From: Veillonella sp.
GTDB taxonomy: Bacteria > Bacillota > Negativicutes > Veillonellales > Veillonellaceae
Length of the DNA stretch: 64,000 nt
Assembly: GCF_041333735.1 (NCBI RefSeq)
Contig: NZ_JBGKFB010000001.1
Location: forward strand, 1,560,501-1,624,500
Direction of reading: 5' to 3'
Numbering within the stretch: position 1 is the stretch's first letter; each line of letters opens with the position of its first letter. Shown in pieces: positions 1 to 8,787 of this stretch. Position numbers and translations under genes: made by a program. Below the pieces are notes generated by a model. The model did not search any database, was not told the DNA's origin, and was given only the letters and a program-made list of their open reading frames with translations.

Positions 1-1
1 A

Positions 2-18
2 TTAATACTAGGTCATAA
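2..18. promoter_or_regulatory. candidate FapR operator upstream of fapR
   Basis: TTAATACTAGGTCATAA is a 17-base imperfect palindrome (outer bases TTA/TAA plus GT paired, five of eight arm positions). Its reverse complement, TTATGACCTAGTATTAA, resembles the known FapR box, which has a TTAGTACCTA-like core. It ends just before the fapR ribosome binding site, where a repressor would block its own operon. The core promoter lies outside the window. The match was judged by eye from memory of the consensus. Confidence 0.55.
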
Positions 19-29
19 AAGGTGGTCCC

Positions 30-590
30 ATGAGTCGGTTAAAGAAGCAAGAGCGCCAAAAGCAGTTACAAGAAAAACTGAATATTACGCCATTTCTTAC
101 TGATGAAGAATTGGCAACACACTTTAATGTAAGTGTGCCAACTATTCGTCTTGATCGACTAGAGTTGGGGATTCCTGAATTGCGTGAACGCATACGCGTC
201 ATGGCTACAGGTCAATCACAAGAAGCGGTAGAACATGTACCGTACGAAGTGGTTGGTGAACTGATCGATGTTACGGAAGGACAACAAGCATTATCAATGC
301 TACGTACTACTTCTGACATGGAAGATCGATTTGGACATGTAGAGCCACAGTATTTATATGCTCAAGCAAATTCCCTCGCAAAGGTAGTCATGGGGACTAC
401 TGTTTGTTCTGCGGAGGTTGGAAATATAAAATATAAAAACCCAGTTGGAGCTGGTACTAATCTGGTGGCAAAAGCAGAAATTGTGCGTCGCCGTGGTAAT
501 AAGTTCTTTATTTGGGTCATTATAAGAGATAAAATAAAAGAAGTATTTCGCGCAAAATTTATTATGGAATCCGTAGAGAATAGGGTGTAG
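30..590 (+). CDS. fapR: fatty acid and phospholipid biosynthesis transcriptional repressor FapR
   Basis: This 186-residue protein has the two-part FapR layout. A DeoR-like helix-turn-helix lies at about residues 22-48 (TDEELATHFNVSVPTIRLD), and a hotdog-fold effector domain follows from about residue 70 to the end. In Bacillus FapR, malonyl-CoA binds the hotdog domain and releases the repressor from fab and plsX promoters; the same role is inferred here. The ATG follows an AAAGGTGG site. It is the first gene of a plsX-fabH-fabK-fabD-fabG-acpP operon, the classical FapR regulon, and a candidate operator lies directly upstream, which suggests autoregulation. Confidence 0.95.
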   Translation: MSRLKKQERQKQLQEKLNITPFLTDEELATHFNVSVPTIRLDRLELGIPELRERIRVMATGQSQEAVEHVPYEVVGELIDVTEGQQALSMLRTTSDMEDRFGHVEPQYLYAQANSLAKVVMGTTVCSAEVGNIKYKNPVGAGTNLVAKAEIVRRRGNKFFIWVIIRDKIKEVFRAKFIMESVENRV

Positions 591-593
591 ATT

Positions 594-1622
594 ATGAAAA
601 TTGCAATAGACGCCATGGGTGGCGACTTTGCTCCATTGGAGACTGTACTAGGATCCATTGAAGCCGTACGAGCAAATGAACACATTGAAGTGGTGCTCGT
701 CGGCGATGAGCAGCAAATTTTTAATATATTAGAAGCTAGGAATGAAGCTAAGAATCCACGCATTTCTGTACACCATGCCAGTCAAGTTATCGGTATGGAT
801 GAGCATCCAGGACAAGCATTGCGTAAGAAAAAGGACGCATCCATTGTGGTAGCAACATCTTTAGTTCGTGATAATGCTTGCGATGCCGTGATTGCTCCTG
901 GGAGCACAGGTGCAGCTGTAGCAGCTGCATTGTTTGGTCTCGGTCGTATTAAGGGGGTTGATCGCCCAGTTATTGCAACTCCGATGCCAACAGTTAGTGG
1001 TATTACTGTTATGTTAGATTCTGGTGCTAACTCAAATAGTAAACCAAAACATCTTGTACAAGGTGCATTGATGGGTTCTGAATATGCAAAACTTTTATTA
1101 GGTAAAGAAGAACCTACAGTAGGGTTATTAAATATTGGCGAAGAAGCCACTAAGGGGAACGATGTCGTTCTAGCCACATATCCAATTTTGGAACGTATGA
1201 AAACTATTAACTTCAAAGGTAATATTGAAGGCCGTGATATTCCCAAAGGGGTCGTAGATGTTGTTGTTTGCGATGGTTTTGTCGGTAATGTGGTACTTAA
1301 ATTCGCAGAAGGCTTGGTAACAGGTCTTACACAATTAGTAAAGGATAGCATTATGGCAGGTAGTATTTTTGCCAAAATTGGTGCTATGCTTGTAAAGCCA
1401 GCTTTAAAAAAGATGGCAAAACGCTTAGATCACACAGAAAATGGTGGTGCTCCACTCTTAGGGGTTAATGGGGTGTTTATGATTGCTCATGGTAGCTCCA
1501 AAGCTAAAGAGATCAAAACTGCTATTGAAATTGCTAGTGATTTAGTGGAACGTAAAATTATTCAACACATAAGAGAAACAATGGATATTGAAGGAGCCTT
1601 GAAGTATGACTATGATGAGTAA
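594..1622 (+). CDS. plsX: phosphate acyltransferase PlsX
   Basis: PlsX converts acyl-ACP and phosphate to acyl-phosphate, the acyl donor for PlsY in the first step of phosphatidic acid synthesis. It is a peripheral membrane enzyme. The protein has 342 residues, normal for the family, with the N-terminal DAMGGD motif at 6-11 and a glycine-rich APGSTGAA stretch near residue 100. It starts three bases after fapR, and its last 17 bases overlap the fabH start, so the genes are translationally coupled. The fapR-plsX-fabH order is a Firmicute hallmark. Confidence 0.96.
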   Translation: MKIAIDAMGGDFAPLETVLGSIEAVRANEHIEVVLVGDEQQIFNILEARNEAKNPRISVHHASQVIGMDEHPGQALRKKKDASIVVATSLVRDNACDAVIAPGSTGAAVAAALFGLGRIKGVDRPVIATPMPTVSGITVMLDSGANSNSKPKHLVQGALMGSEYAKLLLGKEEPTVGLLNIGEEATKGNDVVLATYPILERMKTINFKGNIEGRDIPKGVVDVVVCDGFVGNVVLKFAEGLVTGLTQLVKDSIMAGSIFAKIGAMLVKPALKKMAKRLDHTENGGAPLLGVNGVFMIAHGSSKAKEIKTAIEIASDLVERKIIQHIRETMDIEGALKYDYDE

Positions 1623-2601
1623 ACCGGTTGGAATCATTGGTACTGGGAGCTTCCTTCCTGACAATGTAGTAACAAACTTTGATCTAGAAAAAATGGTTGA
1701 TACCAATGACCAATGGATTAGAGAACGTACTGGTATTGAGGAACGACGCATTGCACCGGAAGGTATGAATACATCCTATATGGCGACTGAGGCAGCAAAA
1801 AAAGCTATGCAAATGGCTAAGGTTAGTGCCGAAGATATAGACGTGATTATTTTTGCTACCTTAACACCGGATATGATTATTCCTTCAGCCGCTTGTGTAT
1901 TACAAGCGAATTTAGGCGCTAAGAATGCAGCGGCCTATGATTTACAAGCTGCATGCTCTGGCTTTGTATATGGATTGATTACTGCAGCTAGCTATATTAG
2001 CTCCGGTTTATACAAAAAGGTGCTCGTTGTGGGCGCTGAAATTCTCTCCCGTCGAGTAAATTGGAACGATCGTAGTACAAGTATCCTCTTTGGTGATGGC
2101 GCTGGTGCCGCAGTAGTATCTGAAGTCCCTGAAGGTTATGGCATTAAAGGTGTTGATATGGGTGCCGACGGTACTGGTGGTCCATCTCTTTGTATTCCTG
2201 CAGGTGGTACAGCCGTAGTTGCCAATGACCAACGCATTGAAGAAGGTTTAACATTCATTCATATGGATGGTTCTGAAGTATATAAATTTGCTGTTAAAAC
2301 GATGGGGCGTACTGTTTTAAAATCTTTAGAACGAGCTGGAATGGAACTTAATGAGTTGGATTTCTTTATTCCACATCAAGCAAATATTCGTATTATTGAT
2401 TCGGCTGCAAAACGCTTACATATGCCGATGGAAAAAGTATTTGTTAATTTACATAAGTATGGTAATACATCTGCCGCGTCTGTAGCGATAGCTTTGGACG
2501 AAGCTAATCGTGAAGGGCGTTTCAAACGCGGCGATAATGTTGCGTTTGCAGGATTTGGTGCAGGCCTTACATGGGCTAGCCTTGTCTTGAAATGGTATTA
2601 A
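1606..2601 (+). CDS. fabH: 3-oxoacyl-ACP synthase III (FabH)
   Basis: FabH condenses an acyl-CoA primer with malonyl-ACP to begin fatty acid elongation. The 331-residue protein has the complete Cys-His-Asn triad: C117 in AACSGF, H257 in PHQAN and N287 in YGNTSA. An AAGGAG site at 1591-1596 lies nine bases before the ATG at 1606, favouring this start over the in-frame ATGs at 1612 and 1615. The start lies inside the end of plsX. The primer preference (straight or branched) cannot be read from the sequence. Confidence 0.96.
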   Translation: MTMMSKPVGIIGTGSFLPDNVVTNFDLEKMVDTNDQWIRERTGIEERRIAPEGMNTSYMATEAAKKAMQMAKVSAEDIDVIIFATLTPDMIIPSAACVLQANLGAKNAAAYDLQAACSGFVYGLITAASYISSGLYKKVLVVGAEILSRRVNWNDRSTSILFGDGAGAAVVSEVPEGYGIKGVDMGADGTGGPSLCIPAGGTAVVANDQRIEEGLTFIHMDGSEVYKFAVKTMGRTVLKSLERAGMELNELDFFIPHQANIRIIDSAAKRLHMPMEKVFVNLHKYGNTSAASVAIALDEANREGRFKRGDNVAFAGFGAGLTWASLVLKWY

Positions 2602-2616
2602 GGAGGACACATCAAG

Positions 2617-3561
2617 ATGATTAAGACTGACATTTGTGATTTATTGCAGATTGAGTACCCAATCTTACAAGGTGGTATGGCTTGGCTCGGTACTGCAGAA
2701 TTAGCGGCAGCTGTTTCCGAAGCGGGTGGCCTTGGTATCATTGGGGCTGGTCATATGCCTCCTGATATTTTCCGTAATGAAATTCACAAATTAAAAGAGC
2801 GCACAAACAAACCATTTGGTTGTAATATTATGCTCATGTCTCCATTTGTTAAAGAAGTTATGGAAGTAGTTGTGGAAGAACGCGTTCCTGTCATTACAAC
2901 AGGTGCTGGTAATCCTGGCGTGTATATTCCAGCTTTAAAAGAAATCGGTACTAAAGTAATTCCTGTAGTTGCTTCCGTATTACTTGCAAAACGCTTGTTG
3001 CGCGGTGGTATTGATGCAATTATCGCAGAAGGTACAGAATCTGGTGGTCACGTAGGCGATATTACTACTATGGCATTGATTCCACAAGTAGTAGATGCTG
3101 TAGATGTTCCAGTTATCGCAGCTGGTGGTATTGCTGATGGCCGTGGTATGGCTGCAGCCTTTGCATTAGGCGCTCAAGCAGTACAAATGGGTACGCGCTT
3201 CGTATTATCCGAAGAATGTATTGCTCATGAAAATTATAAAAATGCAGTATTGAAAGCAAAAGATCGTGCTACTGTTATGACTGGTTTAACAACAGGTCAT
3301 CCTGTACGTATCATTGATAATGCATTAGCTCATAAATATAAATCCCTTGAATTTAGCGGTGGTTCCAAAGAAGATTTAGAAAACTTAGGTGCAGGCACAC
3401 TTCGTAAAGCTGCTATTGAAGGTGATGTAAAAGAAGGCTCTGTAATGATCGGTCAAATCTCTGGCATGTTAACAGATGTTAAACCATGTGCAACTATTAT
3501 CAAAGATATCATGGCTGAAACTGAAACTGTAATTAAAAAACTTCAAGGTCTTGGTAAATAA
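2617..3561 (+). CDS. fabK: enoyl-ACP reductase II, flavin-dependent (FabK)
   Basis: FabK carries out the last reduction of the elongation cycle with FMN and NAD(P)H, replacing the unrelated FabI. The 314-residue protein is a TIM-barrel of the nitronate monooxygenase/FabK family: N-terminal YPILQGGMAW, a central AEGTESGGHVGD phosphate-binding stretch, and AAGGIADGRGMAAA then GAQAVQMGTRF toward the C-terminus. The position between fabH and fabD supports FabK rather than nitronate monooxygenase. AAGGAGG precedes the ATG. A second homologue lies at 5618-6574; the function of each is inferred from context. Confidence 0.9.
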   Translation: MIKTDICDLLQIEYPILQGGMAWLGTAELAAAVSEAGGLGIIGAGHMPPDIFRNEIHKLKERTNKPFGCNIMLMSPFVKEVMEVVVEERVPVITTGAGNPGVYIPALKEIGTKVIPVVASVLLAKRLLRGGIDAIIAEGTESGGHVGDITTMALIPQVVDAVDVPVIAAGGIADGRGMAAAFALGAQAVQMGTRFVLSEECIAHENYKNAVLKAKDRATVMTGLTTGHPVRIIDNALAHKYKSLEFSGGSKEDLENLGAGTLRKAAIEGDVKEGSVMIGQISGMLTDVKPCATIIKDIMAETETVIKKLQGLGK

Positions 3562-3571
3562 GGAGGCCCTT

Positions 3572-4513
3572 ATGAAAACAGCATTTGTTTTTCCTGGTCA
3601 AGGTTCCCAAAAAGTAGGCATGTTACAAGATTTGTACAATGCATATCCTATTGTAAAACAACGTTTTGAAGAAGCTGACGAAGCGCTTGGCTATTCTATT
3701 TCCAAATTGTGCTTTGAAGGTCCTGATACTGAACTTGTTAAAACAGCTAATACACAACCGGCTATCTTAACTGCATCTGTAGCTTGCTATGAAGTTCTTA
3801 AAGAACAAGGCTTTACACCTGATATCGTAGGTGGTCATAGCCTTGGTGAATACAGTGCTCTTGTAGCGGCAGGTGTATTGAACTTTAAAGATGCTGTGTA
3901 TGTTGTTCATAAACGCGGTGAATATATGCAAGAAGCTGTGCCATTGGGCAAAGGTGCTATGGCAGCAATTCTAGCTTTACCTCGTGAACAAGTTGTAGAA
4001 ATTTGTAAAGAGGTTAACGATTCTGTTGGTTCTGTACAAGCAGTTAACTTCAACTGCCCAGGTCAAATTGTTATTGCTGGTGAAATAGCAGCGGTAGAAA
4101 CTGCAGCAGAAAAAATGAAAGAAGCTGGTGCAAAACGTGCTGTTATGCTTCCTGTAAGTGCTCCATTCCACAGCCGTTTGATGGAACCTGCAGCTCTTCG
4201 TTTAAAAGAAGAGTTGGATAAAATCCAAGTGAGCGATGCTCAAATTCCTGTAGTAGCAAATGTGACAGGTAAAATTTTGACTAATGCAAACGATATTAAA
4301 GAATCCTTAGTTACACAAGCTGCAAACCCTGTATTGTGGGAAGACTGCGTAGCTGAAATGGTTAACTTTGGTGTAACTCGATTCGTTGAAGTAGGTCCTG
4401 GTAAAGTACTTACTGGCTTTACTAAAAAGATCAATAAAGATATGGAATTAGCCAATGTTGAAGACATTGCATCCTTAGAGAAAACGCTTGAATTTTTGAA
4501 AGGGGTTCGATAA
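3572..4513 (+). CDS. fabD: malonyl-CoA:ACP transacylase (FabD)
   Basis: FabD moves malonyl from CoA to acyl carrier protein, supplying the extender unit. The 313-residue protein starts with the typical KTAFVFPGQGSQ, has the nucleophile S90 in GHSLGEY, and the catalytic H200 in SAPFHS. The ATG at 3572 follows an AAGGAGG site by the usual distance, so it is preferred over an in-frame TTG at 3551 that lies inside fabK. It is ten bases downstream of fabK and two bases upstream of fabG. Confidence 0.96.
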   Translation: MKTAFVFPGQGSQKVGMLQDLYNAYPIVKQRFEEADEALGYSISKLCFEGPDTELVKTANTQPAILTASVACYEVLKEQGFTPDIVGGHSLGEYSALVAAGVLNFKDAVYVVHKRGEYMQEAVPLGKGAMAAILALPREQVVEICKEVNDSVGSVQAVNFNCPGQIVIAGEIAAVETAAEKMKEAGAKRAVMLPVSAPFHSRLMEPAALRLKEELDKIQVSDAQIPVVANVTGKILTNANDIKESLVTQAANPVLWEDCVAEMVNFGVTRFVEVGPGKVLTGFTKKINKDMELANVEDIASLEKTLEFLKGVR

Positions 4514-4514
4514 A

Positions 4515-5258
4515 ATGCATTTAGAGGGTAAAGTAGCCATTGTAACAGGCGCATCCCGTGGCATTGGTCGCGCTGTAGCTATCAATTTAGCACAATCTGG
4601 TGCTGATGTGGTAGTTAACTATAGCGGTAGCGAAGGTGCAGCTCAAGAAACTGTTGAAGCTGTACAAGCTTTAGGCCGTAAAGCCATTAAAATTAAAGCT
4701 AATGTAGCTAATGCTGATGAAGTTGCAGCTATGGTGGAAGAAGCTCACAAAGAGTTTGGTCACATTGATATTCTCGTAAATAATGCGGGTATTACGCGTG
4801 ATGGTTTGTTGATGCGTATGAAAGACGAAGATTTTGATGCTGTTATAGATATTAACCTTAAAGGTGTATATTTAGTAACTAAAGCAGTATCTAAAATCAT
4901 GATGAAACAACGTTCTGGTCATATCATCAATATGACATCTGTTGTAGGCGTTATGGGTAATGCGGGTCAAACTAACTACGCAGCATCTAAAGCTGGTGTA
5001 ATTGGTTTTACTAAATCCTGTGCTAAAGAATTAGCAAGTCGTGGCATTACTGTTAATGCTATTGCACCGGGATTTATCAATACTGATATGACTGATGTAT
5101 TGCCAGAAAAAGTTAAAGAAGCTATGGTTGCAGAAATTCCATTGGGCCGTATGGCTAATGCTGAAGAAGTAGCAACAGTAGCAACATTCCTTGCTAGCGA
5201 TTTTGCTAACTATATTACAGGCCAAGTTATCAATGTAGATGGCGGTATGGTGATGTAG
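4515..5258 (+). CDS. fabG: 3-oxoacyl-ACP reductase (FabG)
   Basis: FabG reduces 3-oxoacyl-ACP with NADPH in the second step of each elongation round. It is a 247-residue classical short-chain dehydrogenase: cofactor motif TGASRGIG at 11-18, NNAG at 89-92, and catalytic S142, Y155 and K159 in YAASK. The C-terminus ends in the usual INVDGGMVM. The ATG begins two bases after the fabD stop, with an AAGGGG site in the end of fabD. Confidence 0.97.
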   Translation: MHLEGKVAIVTGASRGIGRAVAINLAQSGADVVVNYSGSEGAAQETVEAVQALGRKAIKIKANVANADEVAAMVEEAHKEFGHIDILVNNAGITRDGLLMRMKDEDFDAVIDINLKGVYLVTKAVSKIMMKQRSGHIINMTSVVGVMGNAGQTNYAASKAGVIGFTKSCAKELASRGITVNAIAPGFINTDMTDVLPEKVKEAMVAEIPLGRMANAEEVATVATFLASDFANYITGQVINVDGGMVM

Positions 5259-5309
5259 TTTCAAAATTAGACTATATATAAATACATTTTGAAAGGAGGT
5301 GAACCACCA

Positions 5310-5540
5310 ATGAACACTTTCGATAAAGTAAAAGCAATCGTTGTGGAACAATTAGGCGTTGATGAAGCTGAAGTTACCATTGATTCTACATTCATCGACG
5401 ACTTAGGCGCTGACTCCTTAGATATCGTTGAATTGATCATGGCATTCGAAGAAGAATTCAATGTTGAAATCCCTGACGATGTTGCAGAAAAAATCAAAAC
5501 CGTTAAGGATACAGTAGAATATATTGATTCTGCTAAATAA
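5310..5540 (+). CDS. acpP: acyl carrier protein
   Basis: This 76-residue acidic protein is the carrier of growing fatty acyl chains. The 4'-phosphopantetheine attachment serine is S36 in GADSLDIVEL. A strong AAAGGAGGTG site at 5292-5301 decides the ATG at 5310; an earlier in-frame TTG at 5289 overlaps that site and is unlikely. It follows fabG by about 50 bases and is followed by a GC-rich hairpin, consistent with high and separately tuned expression. Confidence 0.97.
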   Translation: MNTFDKVKAIVVEQLGVDEAEVTIDSTFIDDLGADSLDIVELIMAFEEEFNVEIPDDVAEKIKTVKDTVEYIDSAK

Positions 5541-5567
5541 GCTGTAAAGCTGACAATTCAGCCGTAC

Positions 5568-5598
5568 GGGAGGCCGAGTGGCCTCCCAACCGGTTTTA
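5568..5598 (+). terminator. hairpin after acpP
   Basis: GGGAGGCC, loop GAGT, GGCCTCCC form a perfect 8-bp stem at 5568-5587. The following AACCGGTTTTATT is only a modest U tract. It could partly terminate after acpP or stabilise the abundant acpP message, while letting some transcription continue into the second fabK-like gene. Confidence 0.65.
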
Positions 5599-5617
5599 TT
5601 TACAGGAGGATTTGATA

Positions 5618-6574
5618 GTGAAGCTCCCTGAACTTCGCATTGGGAATCTAGTGGCCAAAGTACCTATTATTCAAGGTGGTATGGCGATTAGATTGTCTAC
5701 AGCTCGCTTGGCGGCAGCCGTTGCAAATGAAGGTGGTATCGGCCTTATTGCAGCATCCGGTTTGCCGTTTGATGAATTACGATACGAAATACAATTAGCT
5801 AGAAAATTATCACCTACGGGTATTATTGGTATAAATGCGATGGTAGCCGCAACACAATTTGCTGGCTTAGTTAAAACTGCCATCGAAGAGGGCATTGATC
5901 TTGTAGTAGCAGGTGCTGGTTTTTCAAGAGATATGTTCGCAATGGGCAAAGAGTCTGGTACGCCAATCGTACCAATTGTTTCGTCCGCAAAATTAGCTCG
6001 CATTTCTGAAGGTTTAGGTGCAGCAGCAGTAATCGTAGAAGGCTGTGAAGCTGGTGGCCACTTGGGGACGGATCGTTCCGCTCGAGAAATCGTTCCAGAG
6101 GTTGTAGCTGCTGTTAAAAACATTCCAGTTATTGGTGCTGGTGGTGTTCTTGATGGTCGCGACATCGTAGAAATGTTGAAATTAGGTGCTAGTGGCGTTC
6201 AAATGGGTAGCCGTTTTGCTGCTTCTGATGAATGTAATGCATCTGACGAATTGAAAAAAATGTATGTACGGGCTACTAATCCTGAGGATATTGTATTGAT
6301 TCAAAGTCCTGTAGGTTTGCCTGGACAAGCAATTAAAAATAAATTTGCTGAATCTGTATTAGACGGTACTGTAGCACCTCCAACGGTGTGTGATAACTGT
6401 TTAAAACATTGTTCCCATAAATTCTGTATCATCCGTGCCCTTTCTCGTGCACAACAAGGTGATGTGGAAACAGGTTTGGTGTTCTCTGGCAATAATATGA
6501 GAAAAGTCGACAAGATTATGCCAGTTAAAGATATCTTTGCTCAACTAAAACAGCAAGTAGCAGAGATTGATTAA
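5618..6574 (+). CDS. second FabK-like flavin oxidoreductase with C-terminal cysteine cluster
   Basis: This is a 318-residue NAD(P)H-dependent flavin oxidoreductase of the FabK/nitronate monooxygenase family (PIIQGGMAI near residue 20, EGCEAGGHLGTD in the middle, GAGGVLDGRD then GASGVQMGSRF). Unlike the first FabK it carries C258-x2-C261-x3-C265-x4-C270 near the C-terminus, a pattern that could bind a metal or Fe-S cluster. AGGAGG at 5604-5609 sits eight bases before GTG 5618, but only two before the in-frame TTG at 5612, so GTG is chosen. The place between acpP and fabF suggests a lipid role, possibly enoyl reduction. That is inference; family members also include nitronate monooxygenases. 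Confidence 0.75.
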   Translation: MKLPELRIGNLVAKVPIIQGGMAIRLSTARLAAAVANEGGIGLIAASGLPFDELRYEIQLARKLSPTGIIGINAMVAATQFAGLVKTAIEEGIDLVVAGAGFSRDMFAMGKESGTPIVPIVSSAKLARISEGLGAAAVIVEGCEAGGHLGTDRSAREIVPEVVAAVKNIPVIGAGGVLDGRDIVEMLKLGASGVQMGSRFAASDECNASDELKKMYVRATNPEDIVLIQSPVGLPGQAIKNKFAESVLDGTVAPPTVCDNCLKHCSHKFCIIRALSRAQQGDVETGLVFSGNNMRKVDKIMPVKDIFAQLKQQVAEID

Positions 6575-6610
6575 TTTAAAAGGGCTGTATAGCTATAAGA
6601 GGTGGAATAA

Positions 6611-7855
6611 TTGGAAAAACGTGTAGTAATTACTGGCTTAGGGGCAGTGACGCCTGTAGGTATCGGTAAAGAGAACTTTTACAATGCGTTATTGGCAGGT
6701 CAATCTGGTATTGGGCCAATTACACGCTTTGATGCATCTGAATATGCAACGCGTATTGCTGGTGAAGTAAAAGATTTTGATGTTACAAACTATGGCGTAG
6801 ACAAGAAAGAAGCTCGTCGTATGGACCGTTCTGTAGAATTGGCTATCGGTGCTGCTGTTCTTGCTTGTGAAGATGCTGATCTTGATTTAGATAAACAAGA
6901 TTTAGATCGTTGTGGTACTGTAGTTGGTACTGGTATTGGCGGTATCGACTCCATCCATGAAGTATATGAAACATTATTCGAAAAAGGTCCTGGCCGTGTA
7001 AGTCCATTTGCAGTTCCTATGATGATTGCCAATATGACATCTGCACGTGTATCCATTCGTCTTGGCCTTAAAGGTCCTGTTATTACAGACGTAACAGCTT
7101 GTACTTCTGGTACAAATGCTATTGGCGATGCTTTCCGTATTATCCAACGTGGTGATGCTGATATCATGTTTGCTGGTGGTACTGAAGCAGCTGTATCTCC
7201 TGCAGCTGTAGCTGGTTTCGCAGCTATGAAAGCTATGTCTACACGTAATGACGAACCAACAAAAGCATCTCGTCCATTTGACCGCGATCGCGATGGTTTT
7301 GTAATGGGTGAAGGTTCTGGTATCGTTGTTCTTGAAGAATTAGAACACGCAAAAGCTCGTGGTGCTCATATTTACGCTGAAGTTGTAGGTTATGGTACTA
7401 ATGGCGATGCTTACCACATTACTGCACCAGCTCCAGGTGGTGTACAAGCTCGTAAATGTATGGAATTAGCAATTAAAGATGCAGGTATCGATCCTAAAGA
7501 CGTTAACTACATCAATGCTCATGGTACATCTACTGGCCTTAATGACAAAAATGAAACATTGGCTATTAAAGAATTATTCGGCGATCATGCTAAAGACATC
7601 GCTGTTAACTCTACAAAATCCATGACAGGTCACTTGTTAGGTGCTGCTGGTGCTATCGAAACTATCGTTATGGCGATGGCTATCGAAACTGGCAAAGTTC
7701 ATCCTACAATCAACTGTGACAACCCTGATGAAGGTTTGGATCTTGACTATGTTCGCGAAGGTGCACGTGACCTTCAAGTTAAATGTGCTCTTTCCAACTC
7801 TTTCGGTTTTGGTGGTCATAACGGTACACTTTGCGTACGCCGTTATGAAGGCTAA
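6611..7855 (+). CDS. fabF: 3-oxoacyl-ACP synthase II (FabF), TTG start
   Basis: FabF performs the elongating condensation of acyl-ACP with malonyl-ACP. The 414-residue protein has the full Cys-His-His triad: C164 in TACTSG, H304 in NAHGTSTG and H341 in MTGHLLGA. The start is TTG at 6611 with an AGAGGTGG site, and the protein then begins EKRVVITGLG exactly as family members do, so the rare start is well supported. The stop overlaps the rnc start by one base (TAATG). Confidence 0.96.
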   Translation: MEKRVVITGLGAVTPVGIGKENFYNALLAGQSGIGPITRFDASEYATRIAGEVKDFDVTNYGVDKKEARRMDRSVELAIGAAVLACEDADLDLDKQDLDRCGTVVGTGIGGIDSIHEVYETLFEKGPGRVSPFAVPMMIANMTSARVSIRLGLKGPVITDVTACTSGTNAIGDAFRIIQRGDADIMFAGGTEAAVSPAAVAGFAAMKAMSTRNDEPTKASRPFDRDRDGFVMGEGSGIVVLEELEHAKARGAHIYAEVVGYGTNGDAYHITAPAPGGVQARKCMELAIKDAGIDPKDVNYINAHGTSTGLNDKNETLAIKELFGDHAKDIAVNSTKSMTGHLLGAAGAIETIVMAMAIETGKVHPTINCDNPDEGLDLDYVREGARDLQVKCALSNSFGFGGHNGTLCVRRYEG

Positions 7856-8592
7856 TGGTAGCTGTTGAAGCGCATAAGAGTAAGATGACACAAGCTCGTG
7901 AAGAATCTCTTCATGGGCTTGTTGCTCGTTTAGACATACCTGTGTCAGATATATCCATTTTAGATTGTGCTTTTACACATACATCTTATGCGAATGAACA
8001 TAAATCAAAGCATATTAATCACAATCAGCGATTAGAGTTTTTAGGCGATGCTGTTTTGGATCTTATTATTGGGGAATACCTATTTAAGACTTATCCAGAC
8101 ATGGCCGAAGGTGATTTGACGAAAATTAAGGCCGCTACAGTATGTGAGGATTCTTTAGCATCTGTAAGTCGTTCTTTACAATTGGGGCAATATTTATTGC
8201 TCGGTCATGGTGAGCGTGCTTCCGGTGGTAATGATCGTAACTCTATACTAGCAGATACCTTTGAGTCCCTCATTGGTGCTATTTATATTTCTACAGAATA
8301 CCAAACGGCGATGGACTTCGTTTTAAAACATCTCATTACTTATATCAAGCAAGCTTTAGAAGGTAAACGGGGCAAGGATTATAAAACCTTATTACAAGAA
8401 TATGTGCAACGGGATGGTGATAAACATATCGTCTATCATTTGCTCAGTGAAAGTGGTCCCGACCATGCTAAGACCTTCCATATGGTGGTCGAAATCAATG
8501 GTGTTACTTACGAGGCCGGCTCTGGTAAAAGTAAAAAAATTGCAGAACAACATGCGGCTCAATTAACGTTAGAAAAGTTAATGGCTAAATAG
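7855..8592 (+). CDS. rnc: ribonuclease III
   Basis: RNase III cuts double-stranded RNA in rRNA and mRNA processing. The 245-residue protein has the signature NQRLEFLGDAVLDL at 57-70, with catalytic E61 and D65. D134 and E137 lie in the second acidic motif (DTFESLIGAIY), and a C-terminal double-stranded-RNA-binding domain spans about 172-245. It starts on the last base of the fabF stop, so it is coupled to the lipid operon. A strong terminator follows at once, which makes rnc the likely last gene of that transcript. Confidence 0.96.
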   Translation: MVAVEAHKSKMTQAREESLHGLVARLDIPVSDISILDCAFTHTSYANEHKSKHINHNQRLEFLGDAVLDLIIGEYLFKTYPDMAEGDLTKIKAATVCEDSLASVSRSLQLGQYLLLGHGERASGGNDRNSILADTFESLIGAIYISTEYQTAMDFVLKHLITYIKQALEGKRGKDYKTLLQEYVQRDGDKHIVYHLLSESGPDHAKTFHMVVEINGVTYEAGSGKSKKIAEQHAAQLTLEKLMAK

Positions 8593-8616
8593 AAAAGCGC
8601 CTAATGGCGCTTTTTT
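8593..8616 (+). terminator. rho-independent terminator after rnc
   Basis: AAAAGCGCC, loop TAAT, GGCGCTTTT followed by more T bases: a 9-bp perfect stem with a U run, starting at the rnc stop. It closes the fapR-rnc operon. Confidence 0.92.
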
Positions 8617-8787
8617 CTGTATAATAGTATATAGAATAGTAAATATATTTATCTTATGATCGTTGTATCGAAAGCCTTATATCTTAATATATTAATTACT
8701 TATCATAAGGAATAAATACATGGATATTAATATATTAATAAAAAAGGTTTTGACTGAGTTTACTTTATATAAGAAGGGAGAGTGACT

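Noticed and set aside
7641..7868. Overlapping plus-strand ORF in the end of fabF
   Set aside because: It is a shifted frame of fabF. The fabF frame keeps its catalytic histidine and family C-terminus through this region.
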